DNA of 43,675 nucleotides from an uncultured Dehalococcoidia bacterium (GTDB taxonomy: Bacteria > Chloroflexota > Dehalococcoidia > Lucifugimonadales > UBA1127), in the NCBI GenBank assembly GCA_913049785.1, contig CAJWXP010000018.1:1-43675 (forward strand). Direction: 5' to 3'. The notes below the pieces were generated by a model. It searched no databases. It was not told where the DNA came from and saw nothing but the letters and a program-made list of their open reading frames with translations. Position 1 is the first letter of the stretch, and every line of letters begins with the position of its first letter. Position numbers and translations under genes: made by a program. Shown here one piece after another: positions 8,185-16,083 of this stretch.

Positions 8185-9106
8185 TGAGGGCCTCCAACAG
8201 CGCTTGCTGTGCATGTAGGCGATTTTCTGCTTGATCAAAAACCACGGACTGGGGGTGTTCCAGGAACCCCTCGGGAACCTCTTCACCATAGTGTGCCGGA
8301 AGGTCATGCATGAAGATGGCGTCTGGCGCGGCCTGCTCCATAAGCTCCGGGTTGACCTGGTAGCCTATGAAGGCCTCTTTCCGCTCCCCGGACTCGCCTT
8401 CATGACCCATGCTCGCCCAAACATCTGTGTATACCACGTGGGCGTCCTCTACGGCAGCAACAGGGTCCCGAAGAAATTCTATCTGGCCCCCATTTGCCGC
8501 CGCTATCTGTGCAGCTTGTCTCAATACTGGGGTAGTCAGCTCATATCCCGGAGGAGAGGCGATACGGAACGTCATCCCCATAGAAGCCGCGCCGTACGCA
8601 AGGCTGCGCGCAACGTTGTTCCCATCACCTATGTAGGCCAGCACCGTCCGGTCCAGGCTGCCACGATGCTCTAGCATCGTCGTCAGGTCAGCCAGGGTCT
8701 GGCAAGGGTGTTCATCCTCTGATAGGGCGTTTACAACCGGCACAGTAGCGTATTGCGCCAACTCTTCCAGGTTCTTGTGCTCGAAGCACCGATAGACAAT
8801 GCAGTCCACGTACCGGGACAGTACTTGGGCGACATCGCTCACTGCCTCTCGACCCCCCACGCCTACTTCCTGAGGACTGAGATAGAGGGAGTTCCCTCCA
8901 AGGTTCGTTATGGCGACCTCAAAGCTGACGCGAGTGCGCAGAGAAGGTTTTTCAAACAATAGCGCCACGGTCTTCCCCTGCAGTGGCTTTTCAGTGTTCG
9001 TAGACGCTTTCATGCTTCTTGCCCGGTCAATCAAGCCCTTCAATTCACCGGGAGCAAGATCGGCCACGGACAGCAGATGTTTCGTGTTTATCGTTACCTT
9101 TGGCAT
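8177..9106 (-). CDS. argF: Ornithine carbamoyltransferase
   Basis: Forms citrulline from ornithine and carbamoyl phosphate in arginine synthesis. The start ATG at 9106 gives MPKVTINTKHLLSVADL and 309 residues, the normal family length. Carbamoyl phosphate-binding motifs are present (SLRTRVSFEVA and HPCQTLADLTT), as is the ornithine-loop motif DVWASMG. The usual HCLP motif reads HDLP here (Asp268), an uncommon replacement of the ornithine-contacting Cys. An extended -10 box lies only 9 bases before the ATG, so the transcript may be nearly leaderless. It is the first gene of a four-gene operon with der, plsY and gpsA. Confidence 0.92.
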   Translation of the reverse strand: MPKVTINTKHLLSVADLAPGELKGLIDRARSMKASTNTEKPLQGKTVALLFEKPSLRTRVSFEVAITNLGGNSLYLSPQEVGVGGREAVSDVAQVLSRYVDCIVYRCFEHKNLEELAQYATVPVVNALSEDEHPCQTLADLTTMLEHRGSLDRTVLAYIGDGNNVARSLAYGAASMGMTFRIASPPGYELTTPVLRQAAQIAAANGGQIEFLRDPVAAVEDAHVVYTDVWASMGHEGESGERKEAFIGYQVNPELMEQAAPDAIFMHDLPAHYGEEVPEGFLEHPQSVVFDQAENRLHAQQALLEALIG

Positions 9107-9115
9107 AGCTACACC

Positions 9116-9121
9116 AGTATA
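9116..9121 (-). promoter_or_regulatory. Extended -10 promoter of argF, probably giving a leaderless transcript
   Basis: On the minus strand TGCTATACT is an extended -10 element. Its end is 9 bases from the argF ATG (9106), so the expected transcription start falls within about 0-3 bases of the start codon. No good -35 box is seen at the right distance. Confidence 0.45.
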
Positions 9122-9273
9122 GCATGGCGCCGGGCCGTGAGTGCCACGTGCAGGCTCTCTGTGCGTTGAGGGAAATAGGCTGGATTGTGGGGGCAATTGG
9201 TAATTCAGGGAAATTTTAATACGTGGGGTTTTCTCCTATTCTGGTTGTAGACGTTTTAGGAGAGCAATGACTC

Positions 9274-9549
9274 ATGGTGTTGCTAGCGTGGATGGGAGTC
9301 AATGGAGCTGACGCACTGCTCACAGCGCTGTCTTTGGCATTGGGTGCGTCTGAACTCAATCCGTTCCTCGGCACCATCGGCATAGCCCTTGGCACTCAGA
9401 CGATGCTGGCGATCAAGCTCCTGTTTGTCCTCTCCATCGGTGGCGTCCTCTGGGAACGCGGAGCCTTCCGCATGATGCGCACCCCGAACATCGCCATGGT
9501 GCTTGTCGTCTGCTACAACGCTCTTGTCATCAGTTACGGCTTAAACTAA
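9274..9549 (+). CDS. Small three-helix membrane protein (DUF5658-like)
   Basis: A 91-residue protein with three hydrophobic segments (about residues 3-25, 36-61 and 72-90). The first loop carries the pattern NGADALLTALSLALGASELN followed by P, which resembles the DUF5658 signature (D...T...G..E.NP). No enzymatic motif is visible and no function is known for the family. An AGGAGA sequence sits 10 bases before the ATG. The gene stands alone between the divergent argF operon and the tetrapyrrole operon. Confidence 0.7.
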   Translation: MVLLAWMGVNGADALLTALSLALGASELNPFLGTIGIALGTQTMLAIKLLFVLSIGGVLWERGAFRMMRTPNIAMVLVVCYNALVISYGLN

Positions 9550-9787
9550 CCCCACATCGCTTTAACGGCCTCATCCCAATGGTTGAATCTCTTTATCCTC
9601 TGAATTTTGTGTAAAACGTAGAATTTCAACGTAGGTTTCCTCGGAATGAGACCCTTGATTTCACCTCGTATTTCCTCCCTCAGCCCATAACCAAACTAGC
9701 GATTGCGTGCAAATGAGCTCATGCTGTAAATACGAAGTGGCCGGTAAATGTGGGAAATCACCCATTCAATAAACGGGGTACTTCGTG
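9550..9787. other. AT-rich intergenic stretch without a recognised gene
   Basis: The region between the small membrane protein gene and the promoter at 9788 is AT-richer than its surroundings. No open frame with coding character, tRNA or clear terminator hairpin is seen. Together with the promoter and leader that follow, the gene-free stretch is 329 bases. Confidence 0.6.
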
Positions 9788-9816
9788 TTGACCGTCACTA
9801 TCCAACATGGTATCTT
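9788..9816 (+). promoter_or_regulatory. Promoter of the tetrapyrrole operon
   Basis: TTGACC (9788-9793), 17-base spacer, TATCTT (9811-9816). The -35 matches 5 of 6 consensus bases and the spacing is ideal. The predicted start near 9823 leaves a leader of about 56 bases before the regulator gene. Confidence 0.6.
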
Positions 9817-9836
9817 GGCCTTGTACCAGTTCTTTT

Positions 9837-9869
9837 ACAGATTTTTTAGATTTCCACAGATTTTTTTAG
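9837..9869 (+). repeat. Direct repeat in the leader of the tetrapyrrole operon
   Basis: ACAGATTTTTTAG (9837-9849) and ACAGATTTTTTTAG (9856-9869) are repeated at a 19-base pitch, nearly two helical turns. They lie between the promoter and the first start codon, a plausible place for a regulator to bind, perhaps the HTH protein encoded next. Confidence 0.5.
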
Positions 9870-9878
9870 GCGAGTGTT

Positions 9879-10550
9879 ATGGAAGCCGTCGAAGCACAGC
9901 CCCAAGAAGGAAAATGGGTATCCCTTGGCGCCGCCTGCAGGTTGCTGGGTGTCAATGAATCCACGCTTCGGACGTGGGCTGATGGCGGTGTCATCCGCGC
10001 ATTCAGGACCCCTGGTGGTCACCGACGATTCCTTCGGGATGACCTCTATGCAGCGCTCCAACGCACTGAAGAGGCACACCCCGGCCACACGTTGACCGCT
10101 CAGGCATTCAGTGACGGGGCAACGAAACGGATCCGCCGGTTGCTCCATGGCGAGCATTCAGAATCCTTCCCCTGGTACGACGAGATGGACGACGCTACAC
10201 GTGGCAGACTCCGACTGTTCGGTCGTCGTTTGCTGGATGTGACCGCCGGGCTTCTGGACAAAAAGCGCCCGTCTCCCCAGGCGATGGAAGAGGTACGACT
10301 CATTGGAGAGGAGTACGGAGACGCTCTTGCCAATCGAGGCCTCACTATACGAGAACTTATGGAAGCCTTTGTGTTCTTCCGTACACCACTGACGGAGGCG
10401 GTGCGCGCCTCGAGTCGCAAGTCATCCACAGAGTCAGAAGAGCTTGCCCAAGCGTGGCAGCAAGTGGAGGCGGTAGCGGACATGTTGATGATCGCTATGG
10501 CCGATGCCTATGAAAGGAACCGCAATGGCAAAACAGTCAACACCGTCTAA
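9879..10550 (+). CDS. MerR-like helix-turn-helix regulator with a C-terminal helical domain
   Basis: A 223-residue protein. Residues 13-51 form a MerR/excisionase-type winged helix with the hallmark RTPGGHRRF. Residues about 60-215 are helical (RRLLDVTAGLL, TIRELMEAFVFFRTPLTEAV, ADMLMIAMADAYE) and resemble the N-terminal sensor module of RsbR-type proteins; this resemblance is from memory and tentative. It is the first gene behind the operon promoter. Its 3' end overlaps the start of the siroheme decarboxylase gene by 26 bases, so the two are co-expressed. The likely role is control of tetrapyrrole synthesis, perhaps with a ligand sensed by the helical domain. That is inference from position only. 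Confidence 0.75.
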   Translation: MEAVEAQPQEGKWVSLGAACRLLGVNESTLRTWADGGVIRAFRTPGGHRRFLRDDLYAALQRTEEAHPGHTLTAQAFSDGATKRIRRLLHGEHSESFPWYDEMDDATRGRLRLFGRRLLDVTAGLLDKKRPSPQAMEEVRLIGEEYGDALANRGLTIRELMEAFVFFRTPLTEAVRASSRKSSTESEELAQAWQQVEAVADMLMIAMADAYERNRNGKTVNTV

Positions 10551-11562
10551 TGCTGCTACAGAAACCAAGGGCGGCCCGGCAGAAATGGACCTGCTGGATA
10601 AGCAGATCCTCAACGTCATCCAATCATCGTTTCCGATGACTGAGCGACCGTACCAGGCCGTTGCCGACGAGATCGGGCTGACTGAGTCAGGGATCATTGA
10701 GCGCATCCGGCGGTTGCGACGCGAGAACGTGGTGCGGCAGATCAGCGGCATCTTTGATACCCGAAGGTTGGGCTACAAGACCTCTTTGATCGCCTTCACA
10801 TATCCAGAGGACAAGCTGCACAAGGCTGCTCTGTACATCAATAAGCACCCTGGTGTCAGCCACAACTACGCCCGGATAGGGCATCAGTTCAACCTCTGGT
10901 TCACGTTGGCCGTGCCCCCCTATGAAAGCCTGGAAGAGACTGCTGCCGATCTGGCTGAGAAGACCAAAGCGACGAACTGGCGCCTTCTCCCAACCATCCG
11001 GTTCTTCAAGATCGGTGTGAACTTTGACATGGTCAACGGCGAGGGGAACGCTGCCGATTACGCGCCAGACAATGACACCTGGAACAAGGTTGAAGAGCTT
11101 ACGGACTTTGAGATACAGGTAATCCGTGAGGTACAGGAAGACCTTTCTCTTGAAGAACAACCATTCGGTGAGATGGCTGAACGGCTCGGCATACCGCTTA
11201 CGGAGATGTTCTCCATCCTCCAGGGATTTGAGAAGCGTGGCGTGATGCGACGGTATAGCGCCGTACTCCACCACCGCAAAGCAGGGTTCCGCTCCAATGC
11301 GATGACGGTCTGGAATGTGCCGGAAGACCGGAAGACAGAGGCCGGGAAAGCCCTGGCGGAATCCAAGTGGGTGAGCCACTGCTACGAGCGGCCCATATTC
11401 CCCGACTGGCCATACAGCCACTTCGCCATGATCCATGCGACGAGTCGCGAACGGTGCGAGGAAGTAGCCAAGGAACTGGCAGCAGCCACAGGAGTCGATG
11501 ACTACCTGCTTCTGTACAGCACACGGGAGTACAAGAAGACCCGCGTCCGATACTTCGTATAG
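10525..11562 (+). CDS. ahbA-ahbB: Fused siroheme decarboxylase (AhbA-AhbB type, Lrp/AsnC-like fold)
   Basis: AhbA/AhbB decarboxylate siroheme at two acetate groups to give 12,18-didecarboxysiroheme, in the alternative heme route or, as NirDLGH, in heme d1 synthesis. They are usually two separate proteins of about 160 residues. Here one 345-residue chain contains two such units. The first (about 18-170) has VVRQISGIFDTRRLGYKTSL and GVSHNYAR with FNLWFTL. The second (about 185-345) has VMRRYSAVLHHRKAGFRSNA and WVSHCYERP. Each begins with an HTH-like helix set that is structural in this family. The ATG at 10525 is chosen because AAAGGA lies 6 bases upstream; earlier in-frame ATGs at 10504 and 10510 lack a site. 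The precorrin-2 dehydrogenase gene follows. Confidence 0.88.
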   Translation: MAKQSTPSNAATETKGGPAEMDLLDKQILNVIQSSFPMTERPYQAVADEIGLTESGIIERIRRLRRENVVRQISGIFDTRRLGYKTSLIAFTYPEDKLHKAALYINKHPGVSHNYARIGHQFNLWFTLAVPPYESLEETAADLAEKTKATNWRLLPTIRFFKIGVNFDMVNGEGNAADYAPDNDTWNKVEELTDFEIQVIREVQEDLSLEEQPFGEMAERLGIPLTEMFSILQGFEKRGVMRRYSAVLHHRKAGFRSNAMTVWNVPEDRKTEAGKALAESKWVSHCYERPIFPDWPYSHFAMIHATSRERCEEVAKELAAATGVDDYLLLYSTREYKKTRVRYFV

Positions 11563-11598
11563 GCCAAAAGGTAGCCGACTACCTAGGAGAGAGAACCG

Positions 11599-12273
11599 AT
11601 GAGCCAGCCTCAGGGTGCGCAAAAATACTATCCAGTCTTCTTGAACATGCAGGGACAGTTGTGCGTCGTCATCGGTGGCGGCGAGATAGCTGAACGCAAG
11701 GTACAGGCGCTTCTGGAAGCAGGGGCGGTTGTGACCCTCATTGCTCCAGAGTGCACCGATGGCCTCGTAGCCATGACATCGGATTCGTCAGTAACTTGGC
11801 GCCAACGCACGTACGAGACGGGCGACCTTGAAGGTGCTTTCATCGCCATTGCAGCTACGGACAATAGGGACGTGAACGAGGCTGTCACCAAAGAGGCTTC
11901 TGAACGGAACACACCATTGAATGTTGTGGATGTCACTGATCTTTGCACGTTCATAGCGCCATCAGTGATACGCAGAGGACCAGTGACCCTGGCGATCTCC
12001 ACCGGTGGGATGGGGCCTGCGCTGGCCCGGAAGCTTCGGCAGGAACTTGAACGCAATGAGGCTCTGGCCTTCGCCGATATGGCGGAGACCGTGGCCGATG
12101 TACGGGCAGAGCTTAAAGCTCGAAAACTGACTGTAGACCCGGAAGGGTGGCAGGCGGCGTTGAACACAGAGGTGTTGGGCATTTACCAGAGCGGACAGCC
12201 GAAGCAAGCTCGTGAACGGATGATAGAGCTGTTGGAGACCTGGAACGATCGGGCACAGGCGGGGGTATCGTGA
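11599..12273 (+). CDS. Precorrin-2 dehydrogenase / sirohydrochlorin ferrochelatase (Met8p/CysG N-terminal type)
   Basis: Oxidises precorrin-2 to sirohydrochlorin with NAD and, in bifunctional members, inserts iron to give siroheme. The 224-residue protein opens with YYPVFLNMQGQLCVVIGGG and continues EIAERK, the family's Rossmann motif. It has NVVDVTDLCTFIAPSVIRRG (the family's NVxDxPxxCxFxxP region with the candidate catalytic Asp) and ISTGGMGPALARKLRQELE. It lies directly after the siroheme decarboxylase gene and its stop overlaps the GTG start of hemA (GTGA). Its product is the expected substrate of the upstream enzyme. Ferrochelatase activity is inferred from the family, as no separate chelatase is nearby. 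Confidence 0.9.
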   Translation: MSQPQGAQKYYPVFLNMQGQLCVVIGGGEIAERKVQALLEAGAVVTLIAPECTDGLVAMTSDSSVTWRQRTYETGDLEGAFIAIAATDNRDVNEAVTKEASERNTPLNVVDVTDLCTFIAPSVIRRGPVTLAISTGGMGPALARKLRQELERNEALAFADMAETVADVRAELKARKLTVDPEGWQAALNTEVLGIYQSGQPKQARERMIELLETWNDRAQAGVS

Positions 12274-13562
12274 AGCTTGCCGTTGTAGGGATCAACCATC
12301 GCACAGCGCCGCTTGAGGTGCTGGAGCAACTGGCGGTCGTAGGCACAGACCTAGAGGGCGCAGACAAACGACTTGCGGCTCGTACCGGGCAGGCTGTGGT
12401 ACTCCACACGTGCAACCGCACAGAGTTCTATACCATTGCAGAAGACACGCAGAATGCAGAAGAAGCCGTATCGGAGTTCCTTGAAGAGAAGTATGGCATC
12501 CTCTACGCCTCACTGGCTCCCTATGTTTACAGCTACTTCCATACTGACGCGGTGAACCATCTCTTCCGGGTGACATGCAGCCTGGACTCCATGATCCTTG
12601 GCGAGTCAGAAGTCCTAGGCCAGGTACGGGAGGCCTTCGGGGCTGCCGTGGCCGCCAAGAGCGCGTCTACTCCGATAACCCGGGTGTTCCACCAGGCTCT
12701 GCGAGTAGGGAAGCGCGCCCGACATGAGACAGCTATCGGCCAGAATGCGCTATCTGTGAGCTACGCGTTTGTGGAGCTAGCGAAGCGTACCCTCGGCGAC
12801 ATCACTGGAGCGAGGGCATTGGTCGTCGGCGCTGGCGAGGCCGGGAAGCTGGCTTCGGTAGCCCTGCGAAACGTAGGGGTGGAGCACCTGACGGTGATGA
12901 ACCGTACACATGAAAGAGCTACAGAGCTTGCGGTGGAGTTGGACGGGGCGCATGTGCTGCCGTTGGATGACCTTCAAGTCGCGTTGGGCGATAGCGACAT
13001 CGTCATTGCATGCACCGGCTCGCCGGACTACATGATCACGGAAGATGCGGTGTCTCGGGCCATTGTTGACCGGGCAGGCCGACCGTTGTTCTTGCTGGAT
13101 GTGGCCGTTCCACGGGATGTTGACCCTGCTATCAAAGACCTTGAGTCAGTGTATTTGGCTGACATCAATGACCTCGATGCAGTAGCAGACGTCAACCGGC
13201 AACGTCGAGAGCAAGAGGTCGAGCACGTCGAACTGATCATCGAAGAAGAGGTTCGGAAGTTCCAGTCGTGGTGGGACGGGCTACGGATCATTCCAACACT
13301 GGCAGACCTTCGCCGACAATCGGAGTCCCTGCGAGAGCGGGAGTTGGCGCGGACGCTCAAGCGCTTGCAGCACCTCTCGCCTGCAGACCAGGACATCATC
13401 ACCTCACTCAGCAATTCACTGGTCAACAAGCTGCTACACAACCCGGTGACTCGCCTCAAAGGTGAGGGCAATCCGGCGGACATCCAGTCCCTTCGCTGGC
13501 TATTCCGGCTGGATGGCGATGTTGTGGATAATTCTGACGACACCTTACCTGAGCAGGTTTAG
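12270..13562 (+). CDS. hemA: Glutamyl-tRNA reductase HemA
   Basis: First committed step of C5-pathway tetrapyrrole synthesis: glutamyl-tRNA to glutamate-1-semialdehyde. The 430-residue length is normal. The N-terminal catalytic domain has GINHRTAPLEVLEQLAV and LHTCNRTEFY, with the nucleophilic Cys. Then follow the substrate motif SMILGESEVLGQVREAF, the Rossmann domain (ALVVGAGEAGKLASVALRNV) and the helical dimerisation domain (residues about 310-420). The GTG start overlaps the upstream stop codon, so translation is coupled. With hemL further down, the operon makes 5-aminolevulinate from glutamate. Confidence 0.97.
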   Translation: MKLAVVGINHRTAPLEVLEQLAVVGTDLEGADKRLAARTGQAVVLHTCNRTEFYTIAEDTQNAEEAVSEFLEEKYGILYASLAPYVYSYFHTDAVNHLFRVTCSLDSMILGESEVLGQVREAFGAAVAAKSASTPITRVFHQALRVGKRARHETAIGQNALSVSYAFVELAKRTLGDITGARALVVGAGEAGKLASVALRNVGVEHLTVMNRTHERATELAVELDGAHVLPLDDLQVALGDSDIVIACTGSPDYMITEDAVSRAIVDRAGRPLFLLDVAVPRDVDPAIKDLESVYLADINDLDAVADVNRQRREQEVEHVELIIEEEVRKFQSWWDGLRIIPTLADLRRQSESLRERELARTLKRLQHLSPADQDIITSLSNSLVNKLLHNPVTRLKGEGNPADIQSLRWLFRLDGDVVDNSDDTLPEQV

Positions 13563-13564
13563 CC

Positions 13565-14509
13565 ATGGCTGCTCAGGGTGCTGATGCACCGCTACAACAC
13601 CTTGTCATCGCCACCAGGGGAAGCACCCTTGCTCGCGTGCAGACCGATAGTGTCATCGCTCACCTGAACATACACCACCCGGGTCTGGCTACAGAGGTGC
13701 GTGTGATCAGGACCACCGGTGACGTGTCCCAAGAAGCATCGCTGACAGAGCTTGGCCTTGGCGTTTTCACCAAAGAACTTGAAGTTGAACTCCTCTCGCA
13801 TCGCGCAGACCTGGCCGTCCACAGCCTCAAAGACATGTCCACAGAGGCTCCTGCTGGCCTGGATGTTCTGAGCGTCATGAAGCGGGAAGACGCCCGGGAC
13901 GTGCTGGTAAGCCGTGTCGGGTTGAATCTCGCAGAACTTGCCACAGGCGCGATTATTGGCACTAGCAGTCCACGACGAGCGGCGCTGATCCTGGCGATAC
14001 GACCCGACGTAGCTGTAGCGCCCATCCGCGGCAACGTGGAAACACGACTTCGAAAACTCAACGAGGGCAGTTTTGACGCCATTGTGTTGGCTGCCGCTGG
14101 CCTCATACGATTGGGTCTACAGGCCGAAGTGACTGAATACCTAGACCCACTGACGTTCACACCAGCTGTAGGGCAGGGTGCAGTGGCCCTTCAAGGCAGG
14201 AGCGACGACACCGGATTGGCTACGTTGCTGGAGCCGCTGGATCATGCGGATACCCATTCGGCGGTGCTTGCAGAGCGGGCGTTCCTGGTGGCGTTGGGCG
14301 GAGGGTGCCGGATGCCCATGGGAGCTCATGGCGTGATAGCGGGCAATGTCCTGCATGTGGCGGGAGTGGTTGCCAGCGTGGATGGAAAACAGTGCTACCG
14401 GGCTGATGTAGAGGGCCCTGTAGGCGATGCGGACGCCCTTGGGCGAAGGTTGGCCCAGGAAGTTCTGGATCAGGGAGCAACAACGTTGCTTACCGAGGGG
14501 GCCGTATGA
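13565..14509 (+). CDS. hemC: Hydroxymethylbilane synthase HemC (porphobilinogen deaminase)
   Basis: Condenses four porphobilinogens into hydroxymethylbilane. The 314-residue protein has the family motifs IATRGSTLARVQTDSV, VHSLKDMS, IIGTSSPRRAAL and PIRGNVETRLRKL. The dipyrromethane cofactor Cys is in LGGGCRMPMGAHG. The gene starts 2 bases after the hemA stop codon, and its TGA overlaps the ATG of the cobA-hemD fusion, so the three are tightly coupled. Nothing unusual is seen in the catalytic residues. Confidence 0.96.
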   Translation: MAAQGADAPLQHLVIATRGSTLARVQTDSVIAHLNIHHPGLATEVRVIRTTGDVSQEASLTELGLGVFTKELEVELLSHRADLAVHSLKDMSTEAPAGLDVLSVMKREDARDVLVSRVGLNLAELATGAIIGTSSPRRAALILAIRPDVAVAPIRGNVETRLRKLNEGSFDAIVLAAAGLIRLGLQAEVTEYLDPLTFTPAVGQGAVALQGRSDDTGLATLLEPLDHADTHSAVLAERAFLVALGGGCRMPMGAHGVIAGNVLHVAGVVASVDGKQCYRADVEGPVGDADALGRRLAQEVLDQGATTLLTEGAV

Positions 14510-16044
14510 GTGGACCAGGCAAGGTCTATCTGGTAGGCGCAGGTCCAGGAGACCCGGGGCTCATCACGGTTAAGGGACTTCGGCTCCTGCAAGAGGCTGA
14601 TGTGGTCATCTACGATCGACTTGTAGACACACGGTTGTTGGAAAACGCCAGGGCAAACGCTGAGATGATCAACGTGGGCAAAGGACGTGACAACCACTCA
14701 TACACCCAGGAGGAGATCAATGCGCTGCTTGTGGAGCACGGCTCTGCGGGCAAGATGGTGACGCGATTGAAGGGCGGAGACCCCTTCGTGTTCGGTCGGG
14801 GCGGCGAAGAGGCCTTGGAGCTTGTAGAAGCAGGCATTCCTTTCGAGGTCGTCCCGGGCATTACCTCTGCTATAGGCGCCCTGACATATGCCGGGATCCC
14901 GATAACCCATCGCAAGGTGGCGGCATCGTTTGCAGTCGTGACCGGCAGCGAAGACCCTTCACGCCCCAATTCTGGCGTCGACTGGCCTGCGCTGGCTCAC
15001 ATAGACACGCTGGTCGTGCTTATGGGCATGGAAGCGCTGCCGAACGTGGTGGAAGCGGTTCTGGCGGAGGGCAAGCCCTCAGATACGCCGGTAGCACTGG
15101 TGCGTTGGGGCACCCGACCCGACCAGGAGACGGTGTCCGGCGATCTAACGAACATCGTGGCCCGAGTCAAAGCGGCAGGCCTTCAGGCTCCGGTGGTGAC
15201 GGTGATCGGCCCGGTAGCTGCTCTTCGAGAGAAGCTCCAATGGTTCGATACAGGCCCGCTGTTCGGACAGCGCGTGCTCGTTACGCGGACTCGACAGCAG
15301 GCTTCGGTCCTCAGCTCGATGCTGACAGAGCGAGGTGCAATGCCCATCGAGTTGCCGACTATCGCCATAGAACCGATGGAAAGCGGCGGGGCGATGGATA
15401 AAGCGCTGGATGGGCTGACGGACTATCGCTGGACGGTGTTCACCAGTGCCAATTCGGTAGCCGTCTTCTTTGAACGTTTGGCCGCCAGAGGTCTGGACGC
15501 CCGGGCGCTCGGGGCCGTGCAGGTGTGCGCCATCGGCCCGGGAACATCGAAAGCACTGGGAGAGCATGGCATCAAAACCGACTTCATCCCGGGCAAGTTC
15601 GTAGCAGAATCGCTGATAGACGGCATGCGAGAGCGGTTGCAGTCGGGAGACCGGGTGTTGCTGCCCCGGGCGGAGGGCGGACGGGCGCTGCTTGTTGATG
15701 GCTTGAAGGAAGCCGGAGCGGTGGTGGATGAGGTTCACCTATATCGCTCGGTGCCCGCAGAGGACATCGCAGTGAACGCGCGCGGGGTCTTTGAAGCCGG
15801 AGTGGACACGATAACCTTCGCCAGTTCATCCACCGTCAAGAACCTGGTGGACGCCCTGGACGGCGATGTCGAGGCGATAAACCGCTGCGTTGTGGCGTGC
15901 ATAGGCCCGGTGACGGCAGAGACCGCCCGGGGGTTGGGCGTCAAGGTGGACGTTGAGGCAACAGAGCATACCGTCCCGGGCATAGTTGAGGCACTTGAAG
16001 TATTTTACGCCCGGGAAAAGCTGGGTGCTGTTAGCTCAAGGTAG
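14506..16044 (+). CDS. cobA/hemD: Fused uroporphyrinogen-III C-methyltransferase and uroporphyrinogen-III synthase
   Basis: One 512-residue chain joins two consecutive enzymes. Residues 1 to about 245 are the SAM-dependent methyltransferase (CobA/SUMT) with VGAGPGDPGLITVKG, DRLV, TRLKGGDPFVFGRGGEE and VVPGITSAIG. Residues about 255-505 are HemD, the ring-closing uroporphyrinogen-III synthase (VLVTRTRQQASVLSSML, FTSANSV, GPGTSKAL, ITFASSSTVKNLV). The fusion would hand uroporphyrinogen III straight to methylation, towards precorrin-2 and siroheme. It overlaps hemC by ATGA. Such cobA-hemD fusions are known in several bacterial phyla. In this operon the downstream branch genes are present and the protoporphyrin branch genes are not. 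Confidence 0.95.
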   Translation: MSGPGKVYLVGAGPGDPGLITVKGLRLLQEADVVIYDRLVDTRLLENARANAEMINVGKGRDNHSYTQEEINALLVEHGSAGKMVTRLKGGDPFVFGRGGEEALELVEAGIPFEVVPGITSAIGALTYAGIPITHRKVAASFAVVTGSEDPSRPNSGVDWPALAHIDTLVVLMGMEALPNVVEAVLAEGKPSDTPVALVRWGTRPDQETVSGDLTNIVARVKAAGLQAPVVTVIGPVAALREKLQWFDTGPLFGQRVLVTRTRQQASVLSSMLTERGAMPIELPTIAIEPMESGGAMDKALDGLTDYRWTVFTSANSVAVFFERLAARGLDARALGAVQVCAIGPGTSKALGEHGIKTDFIPGKFVAESLIDGMRERLQSGDRVLLPRAEGGRALLVDGLKEAGAVVDEVHLYRSVPAEDIAVNARGVFEAGVDTITFASSSTVKNLVDALDGDVEAINRCVVACIGPVTAETARGLGVKVDVEATEHTVPGIVEALEVFYAREKLGAVSSR

Positions 16045-16083
16045 AAGTCCCGGGCACCCCATAGCGTTTTGAGGAGTAGATTC

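Noticed and set aside
8185-8307. Upstream extension of Der to an earlier start codon
   Set aside because: It would lie entirely within argF, has no recognisable domain, and the TTG at 8184 has a strong ribosome-binding site.
9138-9144. GAGTGCC, a CIRCE half-site-like sequence upstream of argF
   Set aside because: No matching left half at the 9-base spacing; chance occurrence.
10687-11622. A 311-codon open frame antisense to the siroheme decarboxylase gene
   Set aside because: Shadow of the real gene; no family features and no plausible expression signals.
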